Shown here: piece after piece, positions 1 through 9,497 of the stretch
How positions within the stretch are numbered: position 1 is the first letter of the stretch
Layout of the letters: every line of letters begins with the position of its first letter
Position numbers and translations under genes: made by a program
The notes under the pieces: model-generated
What the model was told of the DNA's origin: nothing
The model's input: the letters and a program-made list of their open reading frames with translations, nothing else
Databases searched by the model: none
Assembly (NCBI GenBank): GCA_009838645.1
Contig: VXRC01000049.1
Location: forward strand, 1-64,000
Reading direction: 5' to 3'
DNA length: 64,000 nt
DNA from: Gemmatimonadota bacterium
Lineage (GTDB): Bacteria > JAAXHH01

Positions 1-2
1 CG

Positions 3-260
3 AACATGGAGATGGCGCCCTGGGTGACCGAGTCCGGGGTCACGGTTTTCTCGCCATTCCAGGCGGACACGGATTACTTCGCGGCGGACAAGACATTCAT
101 GCTGAATTTCCGCGTGGCCGATTTGGCCGCGATGATCGCGCAACTGAAGTCTGCGGATATCGAGGTCAGCCACGAGAGCGAGATGGCGGGTATCGGTCGC
201 TTCGCCCGTATCCACGACCTCGAAGGAAACGCGATCGAGCTATGGGAACCCGCCTCGTGA
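3..260 (+). CDS. VOC-fold (glyoxalase/bleomycin-resistance) protein, 3' part
   Basis: The reading frame is open from the window edge, so the N-terminus is missing. The visible 85 residues have the C-terminal half of a vicinal-oxygen-chelate module: a beta-strand MLNFRVADL, the helix AAMIAQLKSADIEV, then RFARIHDLEGNAIELWEP, whose DxxGNxxELWEP ending with the metal-ligand Glu is typical of this fold. Family members include glyoxalase I, fosfomycin and bleomycin resistance proteins and extradiol dioxygenases; the substrate cannot be told from this fragment. The ATG at 6 is internal to the fold and is unlikely to be the true start. Confidence 0.8.
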   Translation, partial: NMEMAPWVTESGVTVFSPFQADTDYFAADKTFMLNFRVADLAAMIAQLKSADIEVSHESEMAGIGRFARIHDLEGNAIELWEPAS

Positions 261-277
261 GATTCGGGATTACACCG

Positions 278-338
278 GTTGCGGACCCTGGAAGGGGCGG
301 CCCGTGGGATTGGATCCCTTGACGATCACGCCTTTCTT
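278..338. repeat. Vestige of a duplicated antitoxin/PhyH gene junction
   Basis: Bases 279-306 match 1175-1202 (end of the antitoxin gene) with 3 mismatches. Bases 307-338 match 1303-1334 (3' end of the leftward PhyH gene) with 3 mismatches, giving 54 of 60 identical. The two halves join at CCGTG, which occurs at both 1198-1202 and 1298-1302, so this copy equals the downstream junction with exactly 100 bp removed between direct repeats. Read leftwards it still encodes KKGVIVKGSNPT, close to the KEGVIVKGSDPT end of the intact PhyH protein. The following bases to about 482 contain a short open frame I do not recognise. Confidence 0.7.
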
Positions 339-572
339 CTGTCGTTGCCGCGGAAGGGGTATTCCGAGGTTTGGACCAGGGCGACGTATTCCCGAGGCGT
401 CAGCCAGCCCCACGCCATCGCGTGGAATCCAGGCGGCTACTTGAACAACGCCATGAACCGTATTGCCGTTTACGTGGAGTAAGCACTTTCCCTCGCCACG
501 GTTTTTGTTTCCGAATAACGCTTTATAGTATCCTAATAACCCGAAAGGGGTTGGTGAAACGCTAAGTTGTTA

Positions 573-601
573 TTGATAACGTATCATAATTGATACACTT
601 T
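573..601 (+). promoter_or_regulatory. Toxin-antitoxin operator/promoter region
   Basis: Bases 581-596 form a perfect inverted repeat, GTATCA-TAAT-TGATAC, about 20 bp before the toxin start. A TTGATA hexamer at 573-578 could serve as a -35 element. Toxin-antitoxin operons of this class are usually autorepressed by the XRE antitoxin binding such a palindrome, so this is the likely operator of the antitoxin at 950-1237. The ATG at 590 lies inside the palindrome and is therefore a poor choice for the toxin start. Confidence 0.5.
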
Positions 602-616
602 AGATACGATATCTGC

Positions 617-953
617 ATGTTGCGTGTAGTTTTCTATAGGACTGAAAGTAGACGTGAACCGGTCCGGGATTGGTTGGCGACTTTAACCAGAGAGGATAAG
701 AAGGCTATAGGCGCAGATATCAAGACAGTTCAGTTTGGCTGGCCATTGGGTATGCCACTAGTACGCAGACTGTATCGTGGGGTTTGGGAAGTGAGGTCTG
801 TGCTTCAAGGACGTAAAGCGCGAGTGCTGTTCACAGTTCAAGCCAGCTCTGTCGTTTGTTGCACGGGTCATCAAGTAAGAACGTAAGATACCCTATCAGG
901 ACCTGCAACTCGCCAAAACGCGAGCGGCTAAGCTGGGAGATTCGCCAGAATGA
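617..953 (+). pseudogene. Broken HigB/Gp49-type toxin (RelE superfamily)
   Basis: From the ATG at 617 the protein reads MLRVVFYRTESRREPVRDWL, then GADIKTVQFGWPLGMPLVRRL, WEVRS and ARVLFTV. This is the phage Gp49/HigB toxin family, which cleaves mRNA on the ribosome. Near base 855 it derails. The expected LLHG is found one frame over (856-867), VIK is in the third frame (867-875), a TAA follows at 876-878, and the family's C-terminal tail (KIPYQDLQLAKTRAAKL) continues in that third frame to TGA 951-953. That ancestral stop overlaps the antitoxin ATG as ATGA, the normal arrangement. Two frameshifts plus a stop within about 25 bases mean the present product ends early at 886 with a wrong tail. 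Sequencing error could explain one shift but hardly all three lesions. Confidence 0.75.
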
Positions 954-1237
954 CTTCTGTTAACAAACACGTCGGAAGCGACTACGATGACTATCTGAAG
1001 GAAGAAGGACTGACTCAAGAGGTAGAACGAGTCGCGATAAAGCGAGTGGTTGCTTATCAGGTGGGGCAATACATGTTGAATCAGGGACTGACCAAGACGG
1101 AAATGGCCCGGAGAATGCGTACGAGTCGCGCCTCACTGGATCGCCTACTGGATCCGGAAAACAGTTCGGCCACGTTGCAGACCCTCGAACGGGCGGCCCG
1201 TGCGCTGGGGAGACGTTTGCATATCGCGCTGGTCTGA
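950..1237 (+). CDS. XRE-family antitoxin (HigA-like)
   Basis: This 95-residue protein has a lambda-repressor-type helix-turn-helix in its second half: YMLNQGLTKTEMARRM, then TSRASLDRLLDPEN, and a third helix TLQTLERAARALGRRL. It belongs to the XRE antitoxins paired with Gp49/HigB toxins, which neutralise the toxin and repress the operon. Its ATG overlaps the ancestral toxin stop (ATGA at 950-953), so translation was coupled. With the upstream toxin broken, this is now probably an orphan antitoxin that may still bind the palindrome at 581-596. The gene pair is visibly AT-richer at its 5' side than its neighbours, which suggests acquisition. Confidence 0.85.
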   Translation: MTSVNKHVGSDYDDYLKEEGLTQEVERVAIKRVVAYQVGQYMLNQGLTKTEMARRMRTSRASLDRLLDPENSSATLQTLERAARALGRRLHIALV

Positions 1238-1253
1238 CCCTGATCCCTACCGA

Positions 1254-2108
1254 CTACACGTTATCCACTGCCGGTCGAGGCAGATTCGCCCAGTGGTCCG
1301 TGGGATCAGATCCCTTGACGATCACGCCTTCCTTGTTCCAGTTGAGTTCGGCGCGGACCGAGGCGGCGCAGAATCTAAGCGTCAGGCCGCAGCGACGGCG
1401 GTCCGACGAGTTTAAGCCCGAACCATGCAGCAGCAGGTCGCTGTGCAGCGAGATCTCTCCCGCCTTGAGTTCGATGTCCACCTCGGTGCCGTACATCCCG
1501 ACTTCCTTCACCGTCTGGTTGAGCACGTTGTTCTCGGCTTCTTCGCTCATGTGATAGGTCAGGTGCCCGTAGTGGTGCGATCCGGCTACGAAACGCATGC
1601 AGGCGTTGCCCGTGTCCGCGTCGTCGATGGCCAGCCAGGCGGTGACCGTCTTTGACGGCGAGAGGGGCCAGAAGCTGGCGTCCTGGTGCCAGTTTACGAT
1701 CTTGCCGTCCCCGGGGAGCTTACAGAAGAAGTGGGCGCCCCATCCGACCACGTCATCCCCAAGCAGGTCGCTGATGTAGGCGACGATACGCGGCTCGTTC
1801 ATGATATCGTGCACCATGCCCGATTTCAGGTGGGCAGAAATGATGGAGTAGTTGTGGTCGCCCCGCGCCATGACCTGCTCGATCATGCCGTCGAATTCGT
1901 CCCGGATGGCGCCGATTTCTTCGTTCGAGTATATCCTGAAGGGCTTCAGGTAGCCCTGTTCGTTGAAGGTATCGATCTGTGCGCCCGTCAGCACGGCCGG
2001 ATGGTCGTTGCGGACCGGATGGTACCGGAGGTCGCGGGACATGCGGAACAGGTCTTCCGGGGTCGGCATCTGCTTGAAACGGGTGTCCTGCAGGGTCGTC
2101 TGCGCCAT
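1254..2108 (-). CDS. Phytanoyl-CoA dioxygenase (PhyH) family protein
   Basis: This 284-residue Fe(II)/2-oxoglutarate dioxygenase has the double-stranded beta-helix iron site: H141-x-D143 in NWHQDASFW, distal H228 in LLLHGSG, and R245 in CGLTLRF, a good candidate for 2-oxoglutarate binding. Family members hydroxylate small molecules, natural-product intermediates or fatty acyl-CoA; the substrate cannot be inferred. An LTGAQIDTFNEQGYLKPF segment near residue 40 is the typical N-terminal part. It is followed after 43 bp on the same strand by no gene in common pathway terms; the unknown gene at 2152-3009 lies just upstream and may be co-transcribed. It is one of three intact PhyH genes in the window, and its 3' end was partly duplicated at 307-338. 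Confidence 0.88.
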   Translation of the reverse strand: MAQTTLQDTRFKQMPTPEDLFRMSRDLRYHPVRNDHPAVLTGAQIDTFNEQGYLKPFRIYSNEEIGAIRDEFDGMIEQVMARGDHNYSIISAHLKSGMVHDIMNEPRIVAYISDLLGDDVVGWGAHFFCKLPGDGKIVNWHQDASFWPLSPSKTVTAWLAIDDADTGNACMRFVAGSHHYGHLTYHMSEEAENNVLNQTVKEVGMYGTEVDIELKAGEISLHSDLLLHGSGLNSSDRRRCGLTLRFCAASVRAELNWNKEGVIVKGSDPTDHWANLPRPAVDNV

Positions 2109-2151
2109 GGGACCGCTCCTTGTGGTGGCCGTCGGCCGGGATGTAAAGGCC

Positions 2152-3009
2152 TCAGCGCTTGTTTTTCGTTCTTAAAATGACGTTCTCGGTTTCCATTGCC
2201 CAGGTTTCGTTGTAGACCAGGGGCCGCGGCCTGCGCGGCGGATAGTCCGGCGGAGGATTCTCAGGGTCGTTCAGTTCCAGGCGGTCACGCCCCCGGGGCG
2301 CTTCGTACCAGTGCTTCTCCCGCTCCGCCGCCTCGATCTCCCTGCGGAGGATGAACTCCGCGTGATCGAAACCGGAGACGGCCGCGTCGGCCAGGAACAC
2401 GCGATGCACCTCGCTGCCGTCCCAGGTGGCCAGGTCCGGAAGGACCACTGGGCCCGTGCAGACCTGGAACTCGGCGTCTTCCTCGTTAATATTGATCAGA
2501 TCCACGGGAAACTCAAGGGTTACCTTTACATTACGGTCCGGTTCGAGGTAAGTGATCTTTCCATTCATGAGATCCCGGCTGATCGTCGCGTTCACGACGG
2601 CGCGCGCACTGGTCAGCGTGTCATCGGAACCGTAGTGCCTGATGTCGATATCGTGGCCCTGGAACTGCTCCTCCAGCGGGGTTCCCCCGGTTTCGGCGGG
2701 CTCGGTGCTTGGTCTCCTCGATATGGGGATGCTCAGACTCCGGCTGAAGGCCATGCGCCATTCGTCGCTGGGAATCTGGAAGAGGTTACGCCGTGCGATC
2801 GTATATTCCGTGCGGCAGGGCGCACCAAGGTACAGATCGGTCTTGTGTCCCGATTCGAGGTCTTCCACGGTACAGGCCGCCTCCAGATGGAACCGCACCT
2901 GGTAGGCCTGTCCCGGTATCCCGACGAACCCACCGGTGTACTTGTAGACCGGATCGGGTTTCCAGGGCCGGGATCTCCAGTGGAAGGAGGAGCGGTGGAA
3001 AGCGATCAT
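2152..3009 (-). CDS. Conserved-looking hypothetical protein
   Basis: I do not recognise this family. The frame is open up to 3120, but the ATG at 3007-3009 (MIAFHRSSFHWRSRP) is the better start because the upstream extension is low in plausible secondary structure. The 285-residue product has no signal peptide or membrane segment. It contains beta-rich stretches (YQVRFHLEAACTVEDL, NVKVTLEFPVDLININ), a Pro-rich linker near residue 110 and a very basic C-terminus (RTKNKR). The pattern of long beta strands separated by polar loops suggests a beta-sandwich, which is weak inference. It lies 43 bp upstream of the PhyH gene on the same strand, so a shared transcript is plausible. Confidence 0.6.
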   Translation of the reverse strand: MIAFHRSSFHWRSRPWKPDPVYKYTGGFVGIPGQAYQVRFHLEAACTVEDLESGHKTDLYLGAPCRTEYTIARRNLFQIPSDEWRMAFSRSLSIPISRRPSTEPAETGGTPLEEQFQGHDIDIRHYGSDDTLTSARAVVNATISRDLMNGKITYLEPDRNVKVTLEFPVDLININEEDAEFQVCTGPVVLPDLATWDGSEVHRVFLADAAVSGFDHAEFILRREIEAAEREKHWYEAPRGRDRLELNDPENPPPDYPPRRPRPLVYNETWAMETENVILRTKNKR

Positions 3010-3173
3010 GGGTGTGGATTCATTGGCGTTGGCGTACCGGGTCAACCAGACCTGAAACGGGTGTCTCGGGCATGTTCCGATCCCATGCGGCATTGTCCCA
3101 TAATGACGCATTCGACCCACGCAGGCAATACAAAACTGATGCCTCGCCGGATGGTCCGCGACCGTGATTTCTG

Positions 3174-3202
3174 TTGCGAGCGAAGGGTGGGAACGCTACA
3201 TT
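3174..3202 (+). promoter_or_regulatory. Sigma70-like promoter for aceE
   Basis: TTGCGA (3174-3179), a 17-bp spacer, and TACATT (3197-3202). The -10 hexamer is the same as in the strong-looking ndk promoter of this window. Transcription would start near 3209, giving an mRNA leader of about 150 nt that contains the 22-23-bp repeat array. Confidence 0.5.
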
Positions 3203-3240
3203 GAATGTACGTTTCAAGTGGTTAAAGACGAAGCGCAGAC

Positions 3241-3352
3241 CCGGTGAATAACGGCGCGCACCCGCGATAAACAACGACGTGCAGGCCCGGTAAAAACGCC
3301 GCGCGGTTCCGGCACAAAACGGGCGCAGTCATCGTACACAACGGTCCACGGA
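3241..3352 (+). repeat. Five degenerate 22-23-bp tandem repeats in the aceE leader
   Basis: Five units share a C-C-G-G-T-A-rich start, an A-run ending in ACG and a GCGCG-type end. The ACG core recurs at 3251, 3274, 3296, 3319 and 3341, spaced 23, 22, 23 and 22 bp, close to two helical turns. The array fills the space between the predicted aceE promoter and the start codon. It may be a decayed minisatellite or a set of phased regulator sites; the sequence alone does not decide. Confidence 0.6.
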
Positions 3353-3358
3353 CTGGAT

Positions 3359-6040
<2,682 letters not shown>

Positions 6041-6856
6041 TCAGGCGTACAGTGCGTTGCTGAAAGCACGGCGGTATTGCCGCGTGGTGGGGTGATCCTC
6101 GCCGAGCATGCCAAAAATGGCGACACAGCTCCTCCTGGCCCCGTCGTCGTCATAGGACCGGTTCTTCTCCAGCACCTCGATGAAGCGCTGCAGGGCAAGG
6201 TCGAATTCCTCCCGCCTCAGATGCTCGATCGCCTGGACATAGACGGGCCGGACCGGGGCGTCCTCGAGACGCTCGGGCGTGTCCAGGTGAAGGTAGAGTT
6301 CCGCGATGGTCCGCAGTACGACCGCCGAGTCGTGGTATTCCGTGCCCGGTTCGATGGTAAGTAAAAGCTCCAGGCTGCGGCCGGGATCATCATCCAGCCA
6401 GGTGCGCGCCAGGCAGACCGCCGCCTGCTCGTTGTCCGGCTCGGCCGCCAGGACGTCCTCCAGCATCTCGCGGGACGCATCCCGGGCGCCGGTTTCGAGC
6501 AGCCGGAGCGCCTCTTCCAGCTGCTTCGCGCGTGGACTGGGCAGGGCTTTTCTGAGCCACTGTTCGATCATGGGCTCCGGCAGCGCGCCGGTAAACTCGT
6601 CCCGGACTTCGCCGTCGACAAACATCTTCACGTTCGGAATCCCCTGTATCCCGTATTGCCGGGCGATGTCCGTGTGTGTTTCCGTGTTGACCTTCACGAG
6701 TTTCCACCGGTCCCGGTGGCGTTCGGCGAGGGATTCAATTACGGGGCCGAGCATCTTGCAGGGCCCGCACCATTCCGCCCAGAAATCGACCAGCACGGGG
6801 ACCGTGTGGCTCTGTTCGACCACTTCTTTGTTGAAGTCCGAAACTTCGTAACTCAT
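6041..6856 (-). CDS. Thioredoxin-domain protein with C-terminal TPR region (CnoX/YbbN-like)
   Basis: Residues 1-105 are a thioredoxin fold with W29-C30-G-P-C33 and the cis-proline in GIQGIPNVKMF. The remaining 165 residues are helical TPR-like repeats (AKQLEEALRLLETG, ASREMLEDVLAAEPDNEQAA, FDLALQRFIEVLEKN). This domain order matches CnoX/YbbN co-chaperones, which hold unfolded or oxidised proteins and hand them to GroEL or DnaK. E. coli CnoX has SxxC, whereas this one keeps both cysteines and so may also be redox-active. It is cytoplasmic, with no signal peptide. A plausible ribosome site (aaggaac) precedes the ATG. Its stop codon directly abuts the aceE stop (TGA|TCA), with no intergenic base. 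Confidence 0.9.
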   Translation of the reverse strand: MSYEVSDFNKEVVEQSHTVPVLVDFWAEWCGPCKMLGPVIESLAERHRDRWKLVKVNTETHTDIARQYGIQGIPNVKMFVDGEVRDEFTGALPEPMIEQWLRKALPSPRAKQLEEALRLLETGARDASREMLEDVLAAEPDNEQAAVCLARTWLDDDPGRSLELLLTIEPGTEYHDSAVVLRTIAELYLHLDTPERLEDAPVRPVYVQAIEHLRREEFDLALQRFIEVLEKNRSYDDDGARRSCVAIFGMLGEDHPTTRQYRRAFSNALYA

Positions 6857-6902
6857 TGCCGTTCCTTACCGGTCTGCGGCGCGCGTGGTAGAGAGCCGCT
6901 GG

Positions 6903-6931
6903 TTGACACGTATGCTGACTGGGGTTATCTT
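6903..6931 (+). promoter_or_regulatory. Promoter-like sequence facing into the 3' end of the kinase gene
   Basis: TTGACA (6903-6908), a 17-bp spacer and TATCTT (6926-6931) lie in the 106-bp gap between two leftward genes but point right. A transcript would start near 6938 and run antisense to the cytidylate-kinase-like gene. No open frame of its own follows. It could drive an antisense RNA or be chance. Confidence 0.3.
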
Positions 6932-6962
6932 TCTTTGCGGATCATCCGGGTGAATCAGGCTT

Positions 6963-7658
6963 TCAATCGTCGTCGCCGAAGAGTCTGCGGTGGAAGTCGA
7001 TCACGATGTCGGCCATGTTCTCCCACGACGTGAGGGACGTGTTGAAAACCGCGTGGTACAGCGTCGGATCCGTCCAGTCGCGATGGTAGTTGTGCTGCAG
7101 GTACAGCGACCGCTGCCGGTCCTTTTCCTTGATGAGTTCGGCGGCACGGTCCCGCGCGAGGTTCATCTCGTCCATGATAACGTCGACCCGGTAATCGAAT
7201 GGCGCGACGAACAGGGTGTGGAAGACGTCCTTGCGGTCCGCCAGGATGCACTGGCACCCGCGCCCAACGATGATGATGTGCTGCCTGTCGGCCAGCGAAC
7301 GGATGGTATCCCGGAGGATCTGGAGGTATTCGTCCCGGTCCAGGAAGGTGTTCTTCAGGGAGGTAGGATCCTTCGTCCCCTCGTCGTCGCCCGGCACGTA
7401 GGGCCAGATGAGGGGCGGGTATTCCGGGGAAAGTGAGTAGACGGTCGATGGCGTGAACAGTTCGCCGAGAAAGCGTCGTATGGGCGATTCGCCCACTTCG
7501 TCCAGCTGCTCGACGACATCCTCCGAAACGCCCGCGGCATGGGCGGTTTCGGCGATGAGTTCCTTGTCCACGCAATCATAACCGAGGCGGTCGGCGACGA
7601 TCCTCGCAACGTCCCTCCCACCGCTGCCGTATTCCCTGGCAACCGTAATGATGCTCAT
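6963..7658 (-). CDS. Cytidylate-kinase-like family protein
   Basis: The ATG at 7656-7658 is chosen because aaggag sits seven bases before it; the frame stays open further upstream without a ribosome site. The 231-residue protein starts MSIITVAREYGSGGRDVARIVADRLGY, the P-loop variant GSGGR of the cytidylate-kinase-like (AAA_26) family, and has IIIVGRGCQCILADR and a basic lid DRAAELIKEKDRQRSLYL. True CMP kinases have a compact CMP-binding insert. Here residues 60-95 are instead a Pro/Tyr-rich segment (STVYSLSPEYPPLIWPY), so the phosphate acceptor may differ. It is divergent from the nucleoside phosphorylase gene 64 bp away. Confidence 0.85.
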   Translation of the reverse strand: MSIITVAREYGSGGRDVARIVADRLGYDCVDKELIAETAHAAGVSEDVVEQLDEVGESPIRRFLGELFTPSTVYSLSPEYPPLIWPYVPGDDEGTKDPTSLKNTFLDRDEYLQILRDTIRSLADRQHIIIVGRGCQCILADRKDVFHTLFVAPFDYRVDVIMDEMNLARDRAAELIKEKDRQRSLYLQHNYHRDWTDPTLYHAVFNTSLTSWENMADIVIDFHRRLFGDDD

Positions 7659-7722
7659 GATGGACTCCTTGTTGCATTCAGCCGTCGAAGGAGACGAGGT
7701 AACCGTTTGAAAGTGCCGCGCC

Positions 7723-8535
7723 ATGCCCCGTCATGATCCGTTGGACGCGACTGCGGACTTCCTGAGTTCGAAGGGGTTCGCGGCCGCCCGCTTCGGCATG
7801 ATTCTGGGTACCGGATTCGGGTCGTGCGTCCGGGCGGTCGAAAAGAAATCCGTTGTTCCCTACGGTTCCATCCCCCATTTTCCAATATCGACCGTTAAAG
7901 GCCACGAAGGCAACCTGGTCTTCGGCGCCCTGGGCGATGCATCCGTGATTTTGATGCAGGGACGGATCCACCTGTACGAGGGTTACGACGCGAGGCAGAT
8001 CGCCTATCCTCTCGAGGTAATGCGCCGGTTCGACGTCGAGGTTCTGCTCGTGACCAATGCCGCCGGCGGACTGAATCCCCGGTACGAGGTGGGAGACCTC
8101 ATGATCGTTCGGCAACATATCCATCCCATCGGCGGTAAACTGATGGGAGACTTGACGTCGGATACGGACGGCGAACCCTGTTACAGTGCGTCTTTGAGGG
8201 ATTCGCTTCTACAGATCAGTATACAAAGAAACCAGCACGTCCAACAGGGAATTCTGGCTTGGATGCCCGGACCTTCCTTCGAGACCCGCGCCGAAATCGC
8301 CCTGCTGAAAACACTGGGTGCGGACGCGGTGACCATGTCGACCGTCCCGGAAGCACTGGCGGCCCGGCGACTCGGCATGAGGACCGTGGCCGTATCGTGC
8401 ATATCCAATGTTTGGACGGGTCAAGCAGGTGAAACCGTCGACGCGGACGACGTGGTGACGACGGTTGAATCGGCGGCAGAGCGATGCTCCGAACTGTTCC
8501 GTGGCTTTTTACTCCAGATGGCAACCCGCGTTTAG
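7723..8535 (+). CDS. punA: Purine nucleoside phosphorylase (trimeric PNP family)
   Basis: The enzyme splits purine nucleosides with phosphate to the free base and ribose 1-phosphate in purine salvage. The 270-residue length fits the trimeric class. Motifs in order are GMILGTGFGS (phosphate loop), GHEGNLVFG, QGRIHLYEGYD, LLVTNAAGGLNP, PGPSFETRAEI, and VTMSTVPEALAARRLGM, followed by CISNVWTG, where the Asn is the purine-recognition position. No strong ribosome site precedes the ATG. It is divergent from the kinase-like gene and upstream of accD by 36 bp, possibly sharing its transcript. Confidence 0.9.
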   Translation: MPRHDPLDATADFLSSKGFAAARFGMILGTGFGSCVRAVEKKSVVPYGSIPHFPISTVKGHEGNLVFGALGDASVILMQGRIHLYEGYDARQIAYPLEVMRRFDVEVLLVTNAAGGLNPRYEVGDLMIVRQHIHPIGGKLMGDLTSDTDGEPCYSASLRDSLLQISIQRNQHVQQGILAWMPGPSFETRAEIALLKTLGADAVTMSTVPEALAARRLGMRTVAVSCISNVWTGQAGETVDADDVVTTVESAAERCSELFRGFLLQMATRV

Positions 8536-8571
8536 GTTGGTTTTGGTACCTCAGCGTTAAGCGAGCGAACT

Positions 8572-9447
8572 ATGGCCTGGTTTGAGAGACGACAGCGGGG
8601 ACTGAGCCCGCAGAAGCGCAAGGAAATCCCGAAGGGGTTGTGGGTCAAGTGCGACAAGTGCGACGCCATGCTGTACAAGGCTGAGCTCGAACGGGACTTC
8701 AACGTATGCGCACATTGCGGGTACCATTTCAAGATCGGCCACCAGGGGTACATCTCCCTGATCATGGACCCGGACTCCTTCACGGAGACCGACACGGATC
8801 TGCGCACCGTCGACCCGCTCGAGTTCAAGGAGAAGGAAAACTACCCGGACTACATGAAGCGGTATCAGAAGCGGACCGGCATGATGGAGGCCGTGGTATC
8901 GGGCACGGGACGCATCGAGGAAAGGCTCGTTTCCCTGTCCATACACGACGGGGCCTTCCTGGCCGGGAGCATGGGTTCCGTGGTCGGCGAAAAGGTAACG
9001 CGGTCGATCCGGCGGTCCCTCGACCTGGAGATTCCGCTGCTCGTGGTCGCCACGTCGGGCGGCGCGCGCATGCAGGAAGGCATCCTATCTCTCATGCAGA
9101 TGGCGAAGACTTCCCTCTGGCTGAACCGTTTATCGGAGGAGAAGATCCCCTTTGTCGTCGTGATCACGAATCCGACCATGGCCGGCGTGATGGCGAGTTA
9201 TGCTTCGCTGGGAGATTTCACCCTGGCCGAGCCGGGCGCCATGATGGGTTTCGCCGGCGGAAGAGTGATCGAACAGACGATAGGTTCGAGCCTGCCGGAG
9301 GGATTTCAGACCGCGGAGTTCTTTCTGACCAAGGGGTTTGTCGACCAGGTCGTGCCCAGGACCGGGTTGCGGGAGACCCTGTCCACGATCCTGAGCTATT
9401 TCCCCGACCGGGAGAAGAAGGAAGATTCGGAATCGGAAGTGCCGTGA
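8572..9447 (+). CDS. accD: Acetyl-CoA carboxylase carboxyltransferase subunit beta
   Basis: AccD with AccA transfers the carboxyl group from carboxybiotin to acetyl-CoA, the first step of fatty-acid synthesis. The N-terminal zinc ribbon is complete: C27, C30, C46 and C49, the same positions as in E. coli. The crotonase-fold core shows VVSGTGRIEERLV, FLAGSMGSVVGEKVTR, VATSGGARMQEG, NPTMAGVMASYASLGD and AEPGAMMGFAGGRVIEQT. Length is 291 residues, normal for the family. accA is not in the window. The gene converges with purF, with about 50 bp between the stop codons. Confidence 0.97.
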   Translation: MAWFERRQRGLSPQKRKEIPKGLWVKCDKCDAMLYKAELERDFNVCAHCGYHFKIGHQGYISLIMDPDSFTETDTDLRTVDPLEFKEKENYPDYMKRYQKRTGMMEAVVSGTGRIEERLVSLSIHDGAFLAGSMGSVVGEKVTRSIRRSLDLEIPLLVVATSGGARMQEGILSLMQMAKTSLWLNRLSEEKIPFVVVITNPTMAGVMASYASLGDFTLAEPGAMMGFAGGRVIEQTIGSSLPEGFQTAEFFLTKGFVDQVVPRTGLRETLSTILSYFPDREKKEDSESEVP

Positions 9448-9497
9448 TGCGCACGCGCACGTAGGAATGGCACCGTGAAAGGCCTGCCGCCCGGCCG

